Below, piece by piece: positions 16,879 through 25,776 of a stretch of 64,000 nt of DNA. The DNA is from Streptomyces sennicomposti (GTDB taxonomy: Bacteria > Actinomycetota > Actinomycetes > Streptomycetales > Streptomycetaceae): NCBI RefSeq assembly GCF_019890635.1, contig NZ_JAIOAB010000005.1, forward strand, positions 62,001 through 126,000, in the 5' to 3' direction. The translations under genes and the position numbers were made by a program. How positions within the stretch are numbered: the first letter of the stretch is position 1; each line of letters begins with the position of its first letter. The notes under the pieces are model-generated. The model was not told where the DNA came from. It ran no database searches and was given only the letters and a program-made list of their open reading frames with translations.

Positions 16879-17970
16879 GTGTCCGCAGTCTCCGACCGGC
16901 TTCCCGTCTTCCCCTGGGACAAGCTGGAGCCGTACAAGAAGACGGCCGCCGCCCACCCGGACGGCATCGTCGACCTGTCCGTCGGAACGCCGGTCGACCC
17001 GGTGCCCGAGCTGATCCAGAAGGCGCTCATCGCGGCGGCCGACTCGCCGGGCTACCCGACCGTCTGGGGCACCCCCGAGCTGCGCGACGCGATCACCGGC
17101 TGGGCCGAGCGCCGCCTCGGCGCCCGCGACGTCACCCACCGCCACGTCCTGCCGATCGTCGGCTCCAAGGAACTGGTCGCCTGGCTGCCCACCCAGCTGG
17201 GCCTCGGCCCCGGCGACACGGTCGCCTTCCCGCGCCTGGCCTACCCGACCTACGAGGTCGGCGCCCGCCTCGCCCGCGCCGGGCACCTCGCCTACGACGA
17301 CCCGACCGAGCTGGACCCGGCCGGGCTCAAGCTGCTCTGGCTGAACTCGCCGTCCAACCCCACCGGCAAGGTCCTCGGCAAGGACGAGCTGACCCGGATC
17401 GTGGCCTGGGCCCGCGCGCACGGCGTCCTCGTCGTCTCCGACGAGTGCTACCTCGAACTCGGCTGGGAGGCCGACCCGGTCTCGATCCTCCACCCGGACG
17501 TCAACGGCGGCTCCTACGACGGCCTGGTCGCCGTCCACTCGCTGTCCAAGCGCTCCAACCTGGCCGGCTACCGCGCCGCCTTCCTGGTCGGCGACCCGGC
17601 CGTCCTCGGCCCGCTGCTGGAGATCCGCAAGCACGGCGGCATGATGACCTCCGCGCCCACCCAGGCGGCCGTCGTGGCGGCCCTCGGCGACGACGCCCAC
17701 GTCCACGAGCAGCGCGAGCGCTACGCCGCCCGCCGCACCCGGCTGCGCGAGGCGCTGCTCGGCCACGGCTTCCGCATCGAGCACAGCGAGGCCGGCCTCT
17801 ATCTGTGGGCGACCCGGGACGAGTCCTGCTGGGACACGGTGGCCCACCTCGCCGAGCGCGGCATCCTGGTCGCGCCGGGCGACTTCTACGGCCCGGCCGG
17901 CGACCGGTTCGTCCGCGTCGCCCTCACGGCGACGGACGAGCGGATCGCGGCGGCGGCCGCCCGCCTCTGA
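16879..17970 (+). CDS. dapC: N-succinyl-diaminopimelate aminotransferase (DapC), class I/II
   Basis: A 363-residue PLP enzyme that transaminates N-succinyl-2-amino-6-ketopimelate in the succinylase route to meso-diaminopimelate and lysine; dapE lies 2 kb downstream. The PLP lysine is Lys224 in SLSKRSNLAGYR, with LNSPSNPTGKV, SDECYLELGW and the C-terminal RFVRVALTATDERI arginine. I prefer GTG 16879 (protein beginning MSAVSDRLPVFPWDKL as usual in the family) over GTG 16864, five codons upstream. It may also act on prephenate, as some actinobacterial enzymes do. Confidence 0.93.
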   Translation: MSAVSDRLPVFPWDKLEPYKKTAAAHPDGIVDLSVGTPVDPVPELIQKALIAAADSPGYPTVWGTPELRDAITGWAERRLGARDVTHRHVLPIVGSKELVAWLPTQLGLGPGDTVAFPRLAYPTYEVGARLARAGHLAYDDPTELDPAGLKLLWLNSPSNPTGKVLGKDELTRIVAWARAHGVLVVSDECYLELGWEADPVSILHPDVNGGSYDGLVAVHSLSKRSNLAGYRAAFLVGDPAVLGPLLEIRKHGGMMTSAPTQAAVVAALGDDAHVHEQRERYAARRTRLREALLGHGFRIEHSEAGLYLWATRDESCWDTVAHLAERGILVAPGDFYGPAGDRFVRVALTATDERIAAAAARL

Positions 17971-17995
17971 GCCCGCCGGGGCTTCGCGCACAGCA

Positions 17996-18030
17996 CGACG
18001 GGGGTCCAGGTTTCTCCTGGACCCCCGTCG
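17996..18030. terminator. Bidirectional hairpin terminator
   Basis: A perfect 15-bp stem (17996-18010 with 18016-18030) and TTTCT loop sit between convergent dapC and the secreted-protein gene. Confidence 0.8.
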
Positions 18031-18059
18031 GGGCGTTCGCGGCGCGGGAGCGCCTCCGC

Positions 18060-18479
18060 TCAGCTCAGCGGCAGACCCGAGACCGGCAGGCCCTTCGCGG
18101 CCGGCACGCCGCCCTTGGTGGCGGTCTTCGCGGTGTCGCCGAGGACGCCGCCCGCGGAACCGGCCGCGTCGCCGGCCGCCTTCTGCGCCACCGGGGCGGT
18201 CTGCTTGACGAGCTTGCCGCCGGTCTTGCCGGCGGTCGGCACGGTCTGCTTGACCGCCTTGCCGCCGGTGTCGCCCGCGACCCCGGTGACGTGCTGCGCG
18301 GCGCCGTCCACGGTGTTGCCGACGTGCGCCCCGTCCAGCGCGGTCAGACCGCCGAGGTTGGGGTTGGCGGGCAGCTGCGGGGCAGCGCCGGCGGAGCCGG
18401 CCGCACCGACCCCGGCAGCCGCTCCCGCAGCGACGAGCAGCGCGGCACGGGCGATCCGGCGGGTCAGGGGGAGGGACAT
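18060..18479 (-). CDS. Small secreted protein with degenerate VKQT..A-K.GG repeats
   Basis: A 139-residue protein with a clear signal peptide (basic LTRRIARA, hydrophobic core, cleavage near AGSAGAA, about residue 33). The mature part is Ala/Gly/Thr-rich with alternating GGKAVKQTVPTAGKTGGK and KLVKQTAPVAQKAAG units. GAAGGAG ribosome site. No enzyme motif. Such proteins are often loosely annotated as ATP-binding in Streptomyces, which the sequence does not support. Probably an exported envelope-associated protein. Confidence 0.75.
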   Translation of the reverse strand: MSLPLTRRIARAALLVAAGAAAGVGAAGSAGAAPQLPANPNLGGLTALDGAHVGNTVDGAAQHVTGVAGDTGGKAVKQTVPTAGKTGGKLVKQTAPVAQKAAGDAAGSAGGVLGDTAKTATKGGVPAAKGLPVSGLPLS

Positions 18480-18850
18480 GTTGCTCCTTCGACGGAAGTG
18501 AACCTGAAGTCTTCGACCCGGCCCGGAAGTTGACCCTCCGGGCTCGGACGCAGTGACTACCGCTCGAAGCCCGCGAAGGTTGCGGCGCGCCGACGTAAAG
18601 AGTTGGCAATGTGTCGCATTATCGGTTCCGGAGGAAGTAGGACAAAACGCACCCCGAGGGAGAGGGTGTCGTGTCCCTGCTGCCCCGTGTTCCCAAGGGT
18701 TTCGGTGATCACGGGGGTGACGGCACGAAAACCTGCGCACCCCGCCGCCCGGACCCGCGTCACATGACCCGGCCGAGCGACGGACCGCACGGCTGTCCGG
18801 GCGCCGGGAGCGGACCCGGCGGCCCGGCGCGGCGGTTGGGCGGGACCGGC
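18480..18850 (-). promoter_or_regulatory. Intergenic region with a -35/-10 promoter for the secreted-protein gene
   Basis: On the minus strand TTGTCC (18640-18645) and GATAAT (18618-18623) are separated by 16 bp, giving a plausible housekeeping-type promoter and a 5' leader of about 130 nt. The remainder, to the lytic transglycosylase-like gene stop at 18851, holds no ORF I can support. Confidence 0.5.
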
Positions 18851-19849
18851 TCAGCCGCCCGTCGTGATGCGCACCGCGCCCGCCGCGCCCGCCGACCCGT
18901 CGCCGTTCTTCGCGTCCGTGGCGTGCCACTGCCCGTCGGTCACCCCGGCGGTCCACTCCCGCCCGGCGTACGCCACCCGCTCGATGTGCAGCGCGGAGGC
19001 GTTGGCCACCGCCCAGTGCGCCAACTGCCAGCCCCGCTCCAGCACATCGCGTCCGTCGGCGCCGCCGCGGGCGGGCACCGGCAGCGTCACGGTCCGGTCG
19101 CCCGAGTCCGAGCCCGTGCCCGAGTCCGAGCCCGGGGAGGCCGCGCTCGGCGAGGGCGTCGGCGTCGCCGCGCCGCCCACCTCCGCGCCGGCCTCCTCGA
19201 CCGCGTCCCGCCCGAAGTCCCGTACCAGGGCGGCCCGTACCGCGTCCGGGCCCGTGGTCCGGGCGGTGCCGGGACGGCCCTGGCAGGTCAGGGTGGCCGC
19301 CGCGCGCCCGGTGAGGGCGGCGGCGAGCAGGGTGGCGTCCGGCTCGTGCTTGGCGTACGCCTCCGGGAAACCGCTGCGCTGCACCCGCTGCGCGGCCACG
19401 GTCAGCGGCAGCCGCTGGTAGTCGGGCACCTTGGCCAGGTGCTCGTAGAACATGCCCGCCGCGTAGGCCGGGTCCATGATCTCCTTCGGGGTGCCCCAGC
19501 CCTGCGAGGGCCGCTGCTGGAACAGGCCGAGGGAGTCCCGGTCGCCGTGCTCGATGTTGCGCAGGCCCGACTCCTGCAGGGCGGTCGCCAGCGCGATGGT
19601 CACGGCCCGCTCGGGCAGCCCGCGGTTGGTGCCGACGGCCGCGATCGTCGCCGCGTTCACCGCCTGCTCCGGCGTGAACTCGTACGACGCGGCGCCTCCG
19701 TCGGCGGAGACGACCTTGCAGCCCGGCCCGGTGCCGCCCGTGACGTACTGCACCACGAGATAGCCGGCGACCGCGAGCAGGACGACGAGGGCCGCCCCGG
19801 TCCTGAGGAGGCGGCCACGGCGCTTCGAAGAGGAGGACGGCTCTGACAC
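18851..19849 (-). CDS. Membrane-anchored lytic transglycosylase/lysozyme-fold-like protein
   Basis: A 332-residue protein with a basic tail, one N-terminal membrane helix (about 15-33, [17 protein letters not shown]) and an outside domain containing [20 protein letters not shown] followed by [11 protein letters not shown] and [10 protein letters not shown]. The Glu in the QESG motif resembles the catalytic Glu of SLT-type lytic transglycosylases, so peptidoglycan cleavage is a reasonable inference. A Thr/Ser/Pro linker (near 225-260) precedes a short C-terminal module. GTG start at 19849. Some databases misname this family heavy-metal transporter. Divergent from dapE. Confidence 0.75.
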   Translation of the reverse strand: MSEPSSSSKRRGRLLRTGAALVVLLAVAGYLVVQYVTGGTGPGCKVVSADGGAASYEFTPEQAVNAATIAAVGTNRGLPERAVTIALATALQESGLRNIEHGDRDSLGLFQQRPSQGWGTPKEIMDPAYAAGMFYEHLAKVPDYQRLPLTVAAQRVQRSGFPEAYAKHEPDATLLAAALTGRAAATLTCQGRPGTARTTGPDAVRAALVRDFGRDAVEEAGAEVGGAATPTPSPSAASPGSDSGTGSDSGDRTVTLPVPARGGADGRDVLERGWQLAHWAVANASALHIERVAYAGREWTAGVTDGQWHATDAKNGDGSAGAAGAVRITTGG

Positions 19850-19930
19850 GCGTACAAGGTACTGGAGGCGAAGGGGGCTGCCGAGTCCGGTGCGGGCAAT
19901 GTGCTGCGGCACACGGCCGGTTCGCCGGGT

Positions 19931-19936
19931 TAGGGT
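19931..19936 (+). promoter_or_regulatory. -10 box of leaderless dapE
   Basis: TAGGGT ends 7 nt before the dapE ATG; no ribosome site is present. Confidence 0.5.
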
Positions 19937-19943
19937 CCAGAAC

Positions 19944-21023
19944 ATGCCCGACACACCGCTTGACCTCACGTTGGACGCCGCGCGGCTGACCGCGCGGCTC
20001 GTCGACTTCCGCTCGGAGAGCGGCACGGAGAAGCCGCTCGCCGACGCGATCGAGGCCGCCCTGCGCGCCCTGCCGCACCTGACCGTGGACCGCCACGGCA
20101 ACAACGTCGTGGCCCGCACGAACCTCGGCAGGTCCGAGCGCGTGATCCTGGCCGGCCACATCGACACCGTGCCGATCGCGGACAACGTCCCCTCCCGGCT
20201 GGACGAGGACGGCGTCCTGTGGGGCTGCGGCACCTGCGACATGAAGTCCGGCGTGGCCGTGCAGCTGCGCATCGCGGCTACCGTCCCGGCCCCCAACCGC
20301 GACCTGACGTTCGTCTTCTACGACAACGAGGAGGTCGCCGCCGAGCTGAACGGTCTGGGGCACGTCGCCGAGGCCCACCCGGACTGGCTGGCGGGCGACT
20401 TCGCGATCCTGCTGGAGCCCTCCGACGGCGAGGTCGAGGGCGGCTGCCAGGGCACCCTGAGGGTCCTGCTGAAGACCGCGGGGGAGCGGGCCCACTCGGC
20501 GCGCTCCTGGATGGGCTCCAACGCCATCCACGCCGCCGCGCCCATCCTGCGCCGGCTCGCCGAGTACCAGCCGCGGTACCCGGTCATCGACGGCCTGGAG
20601 TTCCGCGAGGGCCTCAACGCGGTGCGGATCTCGGGCGGCGTGGCCGGCAACGTCATCCCCGACGAGTGCGTCGTCACCGTCAACTTCCGCTACGCGCCCG
20701 ACCGTACGGAGGAGGAGGCGATCGCCCACGTCCGCGAGGTGTTCGAGGGCTGCGGCGTCACGGAGTTCGTGATCGACGACCACAGCCCCGGCGCCCTGCC
20801 CGGTCTCGGCCGGCCGGCCGCGGCGGCCTTCGTGGCGGCGGTCGGCGGCACCCCGAAGCCCAAGTTCGGCTGGACGGATGTGTCGCGGTTCTCCGCGCTG
20901 GGCATCCCTGCGGTCAACTACGGACCGGGCGATCCGCTCCTCGCGCACAAGCGGGACGAGCGGGTGGAGACCGCGAAGATCCTGGCCGGCGAGGAACGGC
21001 TGCGCGCCTGGCTGACCGACTGA
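19944..21023 (+). CDS. dapE: Succinyl-diaminopimelate desuccinylase (DapE)
   Basis: A 359-residue M20 metallopeptidase-fold enzyme that hydrolyses N-succinyl-LL-diaminopimelate to LL-diaminopimelate, two steps from lysine and peptidoglycan crosslinks. Metal and catalytic motifs are visible: GHIDTVP (about 75), [10 protein letters not shown] (about 97), DNEEVA (about 131, catalytic Glu), [13 protein letters not shown] (about 158) and the C-terminal ligand in [10 protein letters not shown]. It works with DapC at 16879. The ATG at 19944 follows the leaderless promoter. Confidence 0.96.
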   Translation: MPDTPLDLTLDAARLTARLVDFRSESGTEKPLADAIEAALRALPHLTVDRHGNNVVARTNLGRSERVILAGHIDTVPIADNVPSRLDEDGVLWGCGTCDMKSGVAVQLRIAATVPAPNRDLTFVFYDNEEVAAELNGLGHVAEAHPDWLAGDFAILLEPSDGEVEGGCQGTLRVLLKTAGERAHSARSWMGSNAIHAAAPILRRLAEYQPRYPVIDGLEFREGLNAVRISGGVAGNVIPDECVVTVNFRYAPDRTEEEAIAHVREVFEGCGVTEFVIDDHSPGALPGLGRPAAAAFVAAVGGTPKPKFGWTDVSRFSALGIPAVNYGPGDPLLAHKRDERVETAKILAGEERLRAWLTD

Positions 21024-21131
21024 ACCGCGGGCCGGGCGCCGCGCAGCCGGGCGGACACGCCGAGGTCCCCCGCCCGTAACCCGAGTGGATCTACGCTGAG
21101 GTGGAACGTCCTGCGAGCGGAGGGAGCGCAC

Positions 21132-21890
21132 ATGCCTACTGGCAATCCCGAGGGCAAGAAGCAGCCACCGGACGAGCAGCGCCTGGGGCCGGTCCTCCGA
21201 CGGCGGGGCGCGGTCCAGGCCAGCACCACCGACCAGCGGCTGCTGGACGAGCGCGCCCCCACCGACTGGGTGCACACCGACCCCTGGCGGGTCCTGCGCA
21301 TCCAGTCGGAGTTCATCGAGGGCTTCGGCACCCTGGCCGAACTCCCGCCCGCCATCAGCGTGTTCGGCTCCGCCCGCACCCCGGTGGACTCGCCGGAGTA
21401 CGAGGCGGGGGTGCGGCTCGGGCGGGGTCTGGTCGAGGCGGGCTTCGCGGTGATCACGGGCGGCGGCCCGGGCGCGATGGAGGCGGCGAACAAGGGCGCG
21501 TGCGAGGCCGGCGGCACCTCGGTCGGCCTCGGCATCGAGCTGCCCTTCGAGCAGGGCCTGAACCCCTACGTCGACATCGGCCTGAACTTCCGCTACTTCT
21601 TCGTCCGCAAGATGATGTTCGTGAAGTACGCCCAGGGCTTCGTCGTCCTGCCCGGCGGCCTCGGCACCCTGGACGAACTCTTCGAGGCCCTCACCCTCGT
21701 CCAGACCAAGAAGGTCACCCGCTTCCCCATCGTCCTGTTCGGCACGAAGTACTGGGGCGGCCTGGTGAACTGGCTGGAGAACACCCTGATCGCCGAGGGC
21801 AAGGCGGCAGCGGCGGACCTCACCCTGTTCCACGTCACGGACGACGTGGAGGAAGCGGTGGCTTTGATGTCGAAGGAAGCGGGCAAGTAG
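21132..21890 (+). CDS. LOG-family protein (TIGR00730 Rossmann fold; cytokinin-riboside phosphoribohydrolase-like)
   Basis: A 252-residue cytoplasmic protein with the nucleotide-binding GGGPGAMEAANKGA element (about 113) and the hallmark PGGLGTLDELFE (about 177). LOG enzymes cleave N6-modified adenosine monophosphates; in M. tuberculosis the Rv1205 member makes cytokinin-like compounds (established for that protein), and the location between dapE and a folP2-like gene is shared (from memory). The N-terminal 50 residues are a family extension. GGAGGGAG ribosome site. Confidence 0.93.
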   Translation: MPTGNPEGKKQPPDEQRLGPVLRRRGAVQASTTDQRLLDERAPTDWVHTDPWRVLRIQSEFIEGFGTLAELPPAISVFGSARTPVDSPEYEAGVRLGRGLVEAGFAVITGGGPGAMEAANKGACEAGGTSVGLGIELPFEQGLNPYVDIGLNFRYFFVRKMMFVKYAQGFVVLPGGLGTLDELFEALTLVQTKKVTRFPIVLFGTKYWGGLVNWLENTLIAEGKAAAADLTLFHVTDDVEEAVALMSKEAGK

Positions 21891-22133
21891 CGCCCTTCAG
21901 GGGCGCGGCTGTGTCGATGTGCGGCTCCGCCGCGTGGGCGCGCCCCGCAGGGCGACCGGATGGCAGCGCCCGTAAGGCGACGGGGGACTGCAGCGCCCCG
22001 TAAGGGGCGCGGGGAACTGCGCGACCAGCCCCCACCGGCCCGCAGCCGCGAACGCACCCCCGCCCCCACCCCCTGAGGCGCAGGCCCGCAGGGCCACCGG
22101 GGGCCAGGGGCACAGCCCCAGGCCCCCACCCCC
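21891..22133. repeat. Intergenic Streptomyces-type GC repeat cluster (hairpin-forming)
   Basis: The spacer between the convergent LOG and folP2-like genes consists of related units such as gcgccccgtaaggggcgcgg and gaactgcgcgaccagccccc, each with short inverted repeats. I recognise this sequence as widespread between Streptomyces genes. It probably forms the bidirectional terminator here. Confidence 0.6.
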
Positions 22134-22994
22134 CTACGCCAGCCCCCGCCGGGCCACAGCAGGCCCACGATGCCCGGCAATCGCCCCCACCATCTCCACC
22201 ACCTGCCGAGTCTCGGCAACCTCATGCACCCGGTACACCTGCGCCCCCAGCCACGCCGACACGGCGGTAGTGGCCAGCGTCCCCACCACCCGCTCCTTCA
22301 CGGGCCGGTCCAACGTCTCCCCCACGAAGTCCTTGTTGGACAACGACACCAGCACCGGCCACCCGGTGGCCACCATCTCCCCCAGCCGCCGAGTCGCCTC
22401 GAGGCTGTGCCGGGTGTTCTTCCCGAAGTCGTGCCCGGGATCGATCAGCACCGACTCCCGAGGCACCCCCAGAGCGACGGCCCGCTCGGCCAGCCCCACG
22501 GTCACGTCCAGGATGTCCGCCATCACGTCCTCGTAGGTCACCCGATGCGGCCGGGTCCGCGGCTGCGCACCCCCCGCATGCGTGCACACCAACCCCACCC
22601 CGTACCGCGCGGCGACCTCCGCGAGCCGCGGATCGACGCCGCCCCACGCGTCGTTCAGCAGATCCGCCCCCGCCTCGCACACGGCCTCGCCGACCTCCGC
22701 CCGCCAGGTGTCCACGCTGATGACCACCTCGGGGAACCGCCGCCGCACCTCGGCCACGAAACCGACCGTCCGCCGCGCCTCCTCCTCGGCGGACACCTCC
22801 TCGCCGGGCCCCGCCTTCACCCCGCCGATGTCGACGATCGCGGCCCCCTCGGCGACGGCCTGCTCCACCCGGGCCAGCGCCGGCTCGTCGCGGAACGTGG
22901 CCCCCTGGTCGTAGAAGGAGTCCGGGGTCCGGTTCACGATCGCCATGATCACCGGCTCGTGCGTGTCGAATTCACGCCTGCCCAGCCTGAGCAT
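22134..22994 (-). CDS. folP2: Dihydropteroate synthase-like protein (FolP2 type)
   Basis: A 286-residue TIM-barrel protein of the DHPS family. Motifs occur in the right order but diverge from classic FolP: NRTPDSFYDQG for NVTPDSFSDGG, SVDTW, LLNDAWGG, CTHAGG for MHMRG, DPGHDFGKNTRHSLE, SLSNKDFVGE where FolP has GxSRKSFIG, and YRVHEV for RVHDV. The replacement of SRK is notable because these residues contact the pterin phosphate and pABA side. M. tuberculosis FolP2 (Rv1207), in the same neighbourhood, is reported to lack DHPS activity, so this is likely the paralogue and not the folate enzyme. ATG 22994 with GGAGAGG upstream. Confidence 0.88.
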   Translation of the reverse strand: MLRLGRREFDTHEPVIMAIVNRTPDSFYDQGATFRDEPALARVEQAVAEGAAIVDIGGVKAGPGEEVSAEEEARRTVGFVAEVRRRFPEVVISVDTWRAEVGEAVCEAGADLLNDAWGGVDPRLAEVAARYGVGLVCTHAGGAQPRTRPHRVTYEDVMADILDVTVGLAERAVALGVPRESVLIDPGHDFGKNTRHSLEATRRLGEMVATGWPVLVSLSNKDFVGETLDRPVKERVVGTLATTAVSAWLGAQVYRVHEVAETRQVVEMVGAIAGHRGPAVARRGLA

Positions 22995-23112
22995 CCCCTG
23001 TGACCTCTCCTCGTCCGCTGTCGGTCTTCGGCCGCCTGCGACCCTAACCGTCAGCGTCGCATGGCACGATCGGACCCTGACACATACGACGGACTCCGTG
23101 GGGACCCCAGCG

Positions 23113-23469
23113 ATGGTTATGTTCTTGTTCCTGGTCGTGGCGCTCGCCGTCGTGGTCGCCGCGGTCACCCTCGCGGTGGTGGGCGGCGGCGAGGGCCGCG
23201 GGCCGCTGGCCGAGGCGCCGCCCGAGCTGGTGTACGACCCGCTGCCGGCCGACCGCCCGCTCGGCCGCGCCGACGTGGAGAGCCTGCGCCTGCCGGTCAC
23301 CGTCCGCGGCTACCGGATGGCCGACGTGGACGACGCCCTCGGCCGCCTCGGCGCGGAGCTGGCCGAGCGCGACGCCCGGATCGCCGACCTGGAGTCGGCC
23401 CTGGCCGGCGCCCGCGCCGCCGCGGCCCACGTACGCCTGGCCAAGCCCGAAGCGGAGGACCAGCAGTGA
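23113..23469 (+). CDS. DivIVA-like membrane-anchored small protein
   Basis: A 118-residue protein with one N-terminal membrane helix (MFLFLVVALAVVVAAVTLAV) and a short DivIVA-type segment (about 58-95): LPVTVRGYRMADVDDALGRL followed by a coiled coil rich in Ala, Glu and Arg. The G-Y-R-x-x-x-V-D-x-x-L pattern is the DivIVA polar-localisation signature, so membrane or polar association is inferred. GTGA overlap couples it to tag. Starts at 23113 or 23119. Confidence 0.8.
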   Translation: MVMFLFLVVALAVVVAAVTLAVVGGGEGRGPLAEAPPELVYDPLPADRPLGRADVESLRLPVTVRGYRMADVDDALGRLGAELAERDARIADLESALAGARAAAAHVRLAKPEAEDQQ

Positions 23470-24176
23470 CCGACGACGCCCCGACGGCCGCCGCCCGGAC
23501 GACCGCCGCGCCGAAGGCCGCACCGAAGCCCGCGGGCGACGCCGCCCCGGCCGACGCGCTGACCACCGAGGCCACCGTCGGCGCCGCGATCACGGCGGGC
23601 GCGCCGGTCGCGGGCCCGGACGGCGGCCTGCGCTGCCCGTGGGCGCTGTCCGCGCCCGAGTACGTGGCGTACCACGACGAGGAGTGGGGCCGCCCGGTCC
23701 ACGGCGACGACGCCCTCTACGAACGTCTCAGCCTGGAGGCGTTCCAGTCCGGCCTGTCGTGGATCACGATCCTGCGCCGCCGCGAGGGCTTCCGCACGGC
23801 CTTCGCCGGGTTCGAGATCGCCGCGGTGGCCCGTTTCACGGACGACGACCGCGAACGCCTGCTCGCCGACGCGGGCATCATCCGCAATCGCGCCAAGATC
23901 GACGCGACCCTCGCCAACGCGCGCGTGCTGGCCGACTGGGCCCCGGGCGACCTGGACGCCCTGATCTGGTCCCACGCCCCCGACCCGGACGGCCGTACGG
24001 CGCCGCGGTCCCTGGGCGACGTCCCGGCCGTCACGCCCGAGTCCACGGCCCTGTCCAAGGCCCTGAAGAAGCGCGGCCTGCGCTTCGTCGGCCCGACGAC
24101 GGCGTACGCCCTGATGCAGGCCTGCGGCCTGGTCGACGACCACCTCGCCGCCTGCGTCGCGCGCCGCCGCCCCTGA
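23466..24176 (+). CDS. tag: DNA-3-methyladenine glycosylase I (Tag)
   Basis: A 236-residue base-excision repair enzyme that removes 3-methyladenine. A 55-residue Ala/Pro-rich N-terminal tail precedes the Tag core: GLRCPWALS (zinc Cys), YVAYHDEEWGRPVHGDDALY (zinc His and conserved region), EAFQSGLSWITILRRRE, and the C-terminal zinc pair DDHLAACVAR (His and Cys). All four zinc ligands are in place. The N-terminal tail is longer than in E. coli Tag and may be unstructured. Translationally coupled to the DivIVA-like gene. Confidence 0.94.
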   Translation: MTDDAPTAAARTTAAPKAAPKPAGDAAPADALTTEATVGAAITAGAPVAGPDGGLRCPWALSAPEYVAYHDEEWGRPVHGDDALYERLSLEAFQSGLSWITILRRREGFRTAFAGFEIAAVARFTDDDRERLLADAGIIRNRAKIDATLANARVLADWAPGDLDALIWSHAPDPDGRTAPRSLGDVPAVTPESTALSKALKKRGLRFVGPTTAYALMQACGLVDDHLAACVARRRP

Positions 24177-24182
24177 GCGGTC

Positions 24183-24254
24183 GGGGCGCGGGCGCGCGGC
24201 GGACAGGGGCCGGACGGGGCGCGGGCGCGCGGCGGGCAGGGGCCGGACGGGCAG
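24183..24254. repeat. 33-bp GC tandem repeat after tag
   Basis: Two nearly identical 33-bp units start at 24183 and 24216 (ggggcgcgggcgcgcggcgg then (a/g)caggggccggac), with the start of a third at 24249, in the spacer between convergent genes. Confidence 0.75.
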
Positions 24255-24278
24255 CGGGTCAGGCGGGGCCGGGCAGGG

Positions 24279-25082
24279 TCAGCGACCCAGGTACTTCGGC
24301 TTCTCCTTGTTGACGAACGCCTGTACGGCGATCGCGTGGTCCTCGGACTGGCCCGCCCGCCCCTGCAGCTCGTCCTCCTTCTCCAGGGTCTCGGCCAGCG
24401 AATGCGTCAGACCGTAGGCCACGGCCTCCTTGAGCGCCGCGTACGCCACCGTCGGGCCCTCGGCGAGGCCCCGCGCGACCTTCTCGGCCTCGGCGCGCAG
24501 CTCGGCCGCCGGCACCACCCGGTTGGCGATCCCCAGCTCGTAGGCCTCCTGCGCGGAGATGCTGCGCGGGAAGAGCAGCAGATCGGCGGCGCGGCCGGGG
24601 CCCACCACGCGCGGCAGGGTCCAGGAGATGCCGGAGTCCGCGGTGAGCGCCACGCCCGCGAAGGAGGTGTTGAAGGCGGCGGTGTCCGCCACGATCCGGT
24701 AGTCGGCGGCGAGCGCGAAGCCGAAGCCCGCGCCGGCGGCCACGCCGTTGACCGCGGCCACCACCGGCTTCGCCGCGCCGGCCAGGGCGCGCACGATCGG
24801 GTTGTAGTGCTCGGCGACGGTGCTCATCGTCCGGCCCTCGCCGCTCTCCCGGTCGGCGGCCAGCAGCCCGATGTGCTCCTTGAGGTCCTGTCCCACGCAG
24901 AACGCCCGGTCCCCGGCCGCGGTGAGCAGCACGGCGCGCACGGCGGCGTCGCCCGCCGCGGCCTCGGCGGCGTCGCGCAGGGCGACCTTGGTCGCGGCGT
25001 CGAGCGCGTTCATCGCCTCGGGGCGGTTGAGCGTGATCGTCGCGAGTCCGTCGCTCACCTCGTAGAGCACGGTGTCGGCCAT
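24279..25082 (-). CDS. Enoyl-CoA hydratase/isomerase family protein (PaaG-like)
   Basis: A 267-residue crotonase-fold enzyme. Oxyanion-hole segments are FCVGQDLKEH (about 63-72) and NGVAAGAGFGFALAADY (about 110). The PaaG-type catalytic Asp lies in LTADSGISWTLPRVVG (about 137), which suggests isomerisation or hydration of ring-opened or unsaturated acyl-CoAs rather than classic beta-oxidation, where two Glu residues are used. The ATG at 25082 has a GGAGGGG site. An imperfect operator-like dyad lies just upstream at 25112-25129. Confidence 0.9.
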   Translation of the reverse strand: MADTVLYEVSDGLATITLNRPEAMNALDAATKVALRDAAEAAAGDAAVRAVLLTAAGDRAFCVGQDLKEHIGLLAADRESGEGRTMSTVAEHYNPIVRALAGAAKPVVAAVNGVAAGAGFGFALAADYRIVADTAAFNTSFAGVALTADSGISWTLPRVVGPGRAADLLLFPRSISAQEAYELGIANRVVPAAELRAEAEKVARGLAEGPTVAYAALKEAVAYGLTHSLAETLEKEDELQGRAGQSEDHAIAVQAFVNKEKPKYLGR

Positions 25083-25473
25083 GGGACATCCCCTCCGGTG
25101 TCGCGGCACTGACGTACCGCTCAGTACGTTGCTGGGTCCGAAGGACAGCATGACGGAGATCACCGGCCGCGGCGCGGAGCGGTCGTGTGACCTGCGTCAA
25201 AGAAATACGACGTGCCAGGTGGCGGGGGATGCCGGCGCGGGGGCGCAGTATCGCAGCCACATCGCCGAATTGGGTGGTTTTGCTCGCGCGCGTTGCCCAA
25301 GCGATGCCTACTGATGTTGGTCATCGGGTCCTGGGATGCGGGATAATGGCTGGGAAGCAATGTGTTCGATGCCGGTGTCGCGTGTCCTGGGCTGTTTTGG
25401 GCACGGTTCGCGCGTGCCCTTCGGTGGGGCGTCGGCTTTGACGATGAGCTGGGTTTCAGGAAGGGGAACGAGC
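25083..25473. promoter_or_regulatory. Divergent promoter region between enoyl-CoA hydratase and DUF3117 genes
   Basis: An inverted repeat acgtac-N6-gtacgt (25112-25129) lies 30 bp upstream of the hydratase start and could be a TetR-type operator. On the plus strand TTGGTC (25317-25322) and GATAAT (25342-25347), 19 bp apart, form a candidate promoter for DUF3117 with a leader of about 120 nt. No ORF is supported in these 391 bases. Confidence 0.4.
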
Positions 25474-25641
25474 ATGGCGGCCATGAAGCCGCGGACGGGT
25501 GATGGCCCGCTCGAGGTGACCAAGGAGGGGCGGGGCATCGTCATGCGCGTTCCGCTCGAAGGCGGCGGTCGACTCGTCGTCGAGCTGACCCCTGACGAGG
25601 CCGACGCGCTCGGCGACGCCCTCAAGAAGGTCGTCGGCTGA
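25474..25641 (+). CDS. DUF3117 small conserved protein
   Basis: A 55-residue protein found as a single copy in most actinobacteria. It has the invariant start MAAMKPRTGDGPLEVTKEGR and the ending LTPDEADALGDALKKVVG. An AAGGGGA site precedes the ATG. Its M. tuberculosis counterpart (Rv1211) sits directly after tag, as here. No biochemical function is established to my knowledge. Confidence 0.95.
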   Translation: MAAMKPRTGDGPLEVTKEGRGIVMRVPLEGGGRLVVELTPDEADALGDALKKVVG

Positions 25642-25663
25642 CGCGCAAGCGACCATACCCTTT

Positions 25664-25701
25664 CAACCGCCCCGGCCCTCGATGAGGTGCCGGGGCGGTT
25701 G
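25664..25701. terminator. Hairpin terminator after DUF3117
   Basis: A 12-bp perfect stem, caaccgccccgg (25664-25675) with ccggggcggttg (25690-25701), lies 22 bp after the stop codon and is followed by tctcg. Confidence 0.75.
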
Positions 25702-25776
25702 TCTCGCCCGGCGGCGGGTGTTCTCCGGGCGCCGGGCGGTCACCGGGCGGCACGGCGGCCGCCGTGGCCCAGACGC

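Noticed and set aside
18060..21833. A 1257-residue minus-strand open frame
   Set aside because: Only its C-terminal 139 residues are real (the secreted protein); the rest is antisense to dapE and the LOG gene.
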